From JAVBUZ01 sp031554725 (GTDB lineage: Bacteria > Bacillota > Clostridia > Lachnospirales > Lachnospiraceae): a stretch of 16,252 nucleotides of DNA. Below, piece by piece: positions 14,233 to 16,252 of this stretch; position 1 is the stretch's first letter, and every line of letters begins with the position of its first letter. A program made the position numbers and the translations under genes. The stretch covers positions 1-16,252 of the forward strand of contig JAVBUZ010000117.1 of NCBI GenBank assembly GCA_031554725.1. Reading direction: 5' to 3'. The notes under the pieces were generated by a model that did not search any database, had not been told where the DNA came from, and saw nothing but the letters and a program-made list of their open reading frames with translations.

Positions 14233-15204
14233 TCAGATTTTTTCAATAAATTCTTCTATGGAAGATGATTTTGCCGCTAACTTTGTCCAAGCACTTTGGG
14301 TGTTTGTATCCGTCTCAGCAGCTAATCTTTGCATTAAAGTTTCTGGAATTTCGCCTAGTTCTTCTAAAAACCCGCAAATTATATTCAGAAAGGCTTCTGC
14401 TTTTCCTTCCGCTCTTCCTTCTGACCTTGCACTCTTCTCATGGGATTTTATTAACTCTTCACCGGTCATATAGCTATTCTCCAATCTTCTCCATTTTTTT
14501 AGCTGGGTTACTTTACTATGTAACTTCGTGATAGCCTCATCCTTGGTTTGTATGGCATATTCATCCGTGCTTTGTTCCATGTAGCCTAGAAAATTTATCA
14601 ATTCATTAGGAACATCCTCCACATTCTTTCCCTTCGTGTTAAGAAAAATTCTATATGCCCCATCTTCTAGTGCTCTGCCATTTTCATCACAGCGCTGGCA
14701 AAACGTGTACCTATACAGGTCATCTCCAAAAGGATCAAAAGTACATATAAAGATAATATAGATGGGCTTTAACTCTTCAAATTCCATACCCGGTTTAAGA
14801 GAATATGTATCTAGTTCCGCTTGATAATGACGGCTCCTCTTAGGTAGATTATGTTCATCCTTTATTTGTGATTCCACGTTATAACTAACTTCCACTTCAT
14901 CATTGGCATAGATATCAAGCCTTGCACTGCGAAAGTCTGAATTCACATAAACACTATGTTCTGCATGTACATTCACCTTTGGAAGCTTTTTCCCTAAAAT
15001 GATTTCTAGCACCAGCTGGCAGGTTTCTGGGTCTGCTAACGCAGATGCAAAATAGTGTCGCTCGGCAGCGACACCTTCAGAGAATTGCAAGCATACAGAA
15101 CACGCTTGCAATTCTCCTTAACTCCCTTTCACTAATTCGCACATTTTCTCGTCTTTCCAGAAAAACGCATTACTTAAATCTAATTCTTGAAAGGTTTTAC
15201 TCAT
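14233..15204 (-). pseudogene. Rpn/PD-(D/E)XK nuclease (putative transposase) gene interrupted by an in-frame stop
   Basis: Recombination-promoting nuclease of the PDDEXK_2/Rpn type. One reading frame runs from the ATG at 15204 (CAGGAGG just upstream) to the stop at 14233, with a single TAA at 15120-15118. The first 15 residues (MSKTFQELDLSNAFF) join sensibly to FASALADPETCQLVLEIILG, the usual family N-terminus, once 108 bases (36 codons) are removed. Counted from a TTG restart at 15111, the 292-residue downstream piece keeps the catalytic pattern D66 (RLD) and E80-x-Q82 (NVESQ), then KRSRHYQAELD, and the SEGRAEGKAE tail. Translation could restart at the TTG, but AAGGAG is only 2 bases from it. 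So the gene is either broken, restarted, or read through. The nuclease assignment is firm; whether protein is made is open. Confidence 0.8.
15052..15159. repeat. 108-bp palindromic element inserted in frame in the nuclease gene
   Basis: Boundaries are inferred by rejoining the nuclease protein (NAFF|FASAL). The element contains a perfect 8-bp hairpin GTGTCGCT/AGCGACAC (15055-15062 with 15067-15074) and a perfect 13-bp hairpin GAGAATTGCAAGC/GCTTGCAATTCTC (15080-15092 with 15104-15116), plus about 43 bases without strong pairing (15117-15159). The right edge, ATAGTGT at 15052 on plus, is the same edge found in the copy at 14172, which independently supports the boundary. Its length is a multiple of three, but it carries TAA in the host frame. 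Confidence 0.7.
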
Positions 15205-15252
15205 AGTCCTCCTGACCAAAGTGACACAGGAAAACATCTATCTTGTGAGTCC

Positions 15253-15281
15253 ATTATAACAGCATGTACACGATATTGCAA
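15253..15281 (-). promoter_or_regulatory. Promoter for the nuclease gene
   Basis: On the minus strand TTGCAA (15281-15276) is followed after 17 bases by a perfect TATAAT (15258-15253) with an extended -10 TG. The predicted start lies about 40 bases before the ATG at 15204. This places the native start at 15204 rather than within the inserted repeat. Confidence 0.65.
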
Positions 15282-15290
15282 CAATAAAGT

Positions 15291-15320
15291 AATCAAAATT
15301 CGAACTTTTAGATTTTGATT
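15291..15320. repeat. Perfect 9-bp inverted repeat upstream of the nuclease promoter
   Basis: AATCAAAAT (15291-15299) and ATTTTGATT (15312-15320) flank a 12-base loop. It lies 10 bases upstream of the -35 box of the nuclease promoter and downstream of the flagellin terminator. It could be an operator or a second, weak transcription stop; A/T-richness makes chance a real possibility. Confidence 0.4.
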
Positions 15321-15367
15321 AATCGGATGGTTCTGAACCGTAAACTGCATTGCAAACGTACATTGCA

Positions 15368-15395
15368 AAAAGGAGCAGCATACGCTGCCCCTTTT
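15368..15395 (-). terminator. Intrinsic terminator after flagellin
   Basis: On the minus strand AAAAGGGGCAGC pairs with GCTGCTCCTTTT (12 bp, one G-U) around GTAT and runs into TTTTTGC. It lies about 50 bases past the flagellin stop. Copies of CATTGCAAA (15348-15356, 15361-15369) and the inverted TTTGCAATG (15413-15421) surround it and can extend the stem. Confidence 0.85.
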
Positions 15396-15444
15396 CGTGG
15401 GTACTTCTTACATTTGCAATGGTTACTAACCACTCAAAAGCAAA

Positions 15445-16252
15445 TTATTGTAATAATGACATAACACCTTGGTTGGACTGGTTAGCCTGTGCAAGCATTG
15501 CCTGTCCTGCTTGAGCAAGGATATTGTTATTAGAGTATCTAACCATCTCTTTCGCCATATCTGTATCACGAATCTGGCTTTCTGCTGCGGTTGTATTTTC
15601 TACTACGTTATCTAAGTTGTTGATGGTGTGTTCTAAACGGTTCTGAACAGCACCGAGAGTTGAACGCTGGGTTGACACTCTCTGAATAGCTGCTTTAATG
15701 GTTTCAATCGCATCTAAAGCATTTGTATCAGCTTTTCCAGTTACTTTTACTCCGTCAATACCTAGAGTTTCTGCATCCATAGCTTCAATCTTCATTTCGA
15801 TTTGGTTATTCGTAGTTGCATCTGCTCCTACATGAAGGCTAACATCTAAAGCCGCAACGCCTTCACCAGTGTTAGCTACCAAACCATCAAAACCAACAGC
15901 ATTAACAAGAGTACCAGCTACATCATATACTAATTTGTCATCTTTTAATGACTTGTCAGCAACATTAATATATGAACTTAAACCATTTTCAGAAATCTTA
16001 TTGCCATTTTCATCATAAAGCGAGGTCGATCCTGTATAAGATAACACGTTTTGTTTGGCTGCTGATTTGTCACCCTTTAGTAAATAAGTCTCATTGAATT
16101 TGGTTGTTTCTGCAACACGGTCGATTTCTGTTACTAACTGGTCGATTTCGTCTTGGATGTTCTGTCTGTCATCTACTGAGTTTGTGCCGTTAGCTGCTTT
16201 AACTGCTAGTTCGTTCATACGTTGTAGCATGTCGTGAACTTCTGTTAATGCA
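15445..16252 (-). CDS. fliC: Flagellin (5' end beyond window)
   Basis: Filament subunit exported by the flagellar apparatus. The last 268 codons are present; the frame enters from the right edge at ALTEVHDMLQRMNELAVKAA followed by NGTNS, the conserved D0/D1 helix, so roughly the first 80 residues are missing. The C-terminal D1/D0 helices are complete (QNRLEHTINNLDNVVENTTA, then ESQIRDTDMAKEMV and ILAQAGQAMLAQANQ, ending GVMSLLQ). The middle, surface-exposed region is only about 100 residues, so the whole protein would be a small flagellin of about 350. It is followed by its own terminator. The symbol could equally be hag in Gram-positive usage. Confidence 0.96.
   Translation of the reverse strand, partial: ALTEVHDMLQRMNELAVKAANGTNSVDDRQNIQDEIDQLVTEIDRVAETTKFNETYLLKGDKSAAKQNVLSYTGSTSLYDENGNKISENGLSSYINVADKSLKDDKLVYDVAGTLVNAVGFDGLVANTGEGVAALDVSLHVGADATTNNQIEMKIEAMDAETLGIDGVKVTGKADTNALDAIETIKAAIQRVSTQRSTLGAVQNRLEHTINNLDNVVENTTAAESQIRDTDMAKEMVRYSNNNILAQAGQAMLAQANQSNQGVMSLLQ

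Overview
The window looks like chromosomal DNA of a motile, low-GC Gram-positive bacterium of the class Clostridia, most likely a member of the Lachnospiraceae. The basis is the Firmicute-type gene order rpmG-secE-nusG-rplK-rplA-rplJ-rplL-rpoB, an L10 leader with a transcription attenuator, strong AGGAGG-type ribosome binding sites, and a flagellin of Clostridia type. The genus is not something I can read from the sequence.

Region 1 (1-6533, all minus strand) is the ribosomal protein / RNA polymerase beta cluster. Transcription enters at a sigma-A-like promoter before rpmG and runs through secE, nusG, rplK and rplA. A second strong promoter plus an L10-type leader controls rplJ-rplL. A hairpin terminator follows rplL, and a weaker candidate promoter then precedes rpoB, which runs off the left edge after 902 codons. 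Together these genes make core translation, transcription-elongation and Sec export parts. Autoregulation by L10 (leader before rplJ) and probably by L1 (leader before rplK) is visible.

Region 2 (6534-10645, plus strand) holds a membrane-anchored c-di-GMP enzyme (extracytoplasmic binding-protein-like sensor, one transmembrane helix, GGDEF, EAL) and then a FliD-like flagellar protein. The 160 bases between them contain a nested, almost fully base-paired element (9167-9282) with five helices and a T-rich tract after the closing stem. I match it to no family I know; it is the best candidate here for an undescribed RNA regulator.

Region 3 (10646-13929, minus strand) has an acyl-CoA carboxyltransferase subunit under its own promoter, a UDP-galactopyranose mutase (glf), and a small HTH regulator just upstream of glf.

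Region 4 (13930-16252, minus strand) has an Rpn/PD-(D/E)XK transposase-family nuclease gene. Its 5' end carries an inferred 108-bp, in-frame insertion made of two hairpins and containing one stop codon. A diverged copy of the same two-hairpin unit lies just past the gene's 3' end. The window ends inside a flagellin gene that has its own terminator. Flagellin, the FliD-like protein and the c-di-GMP enzyme suggest a motility theme, but they lie in separate transcription units.
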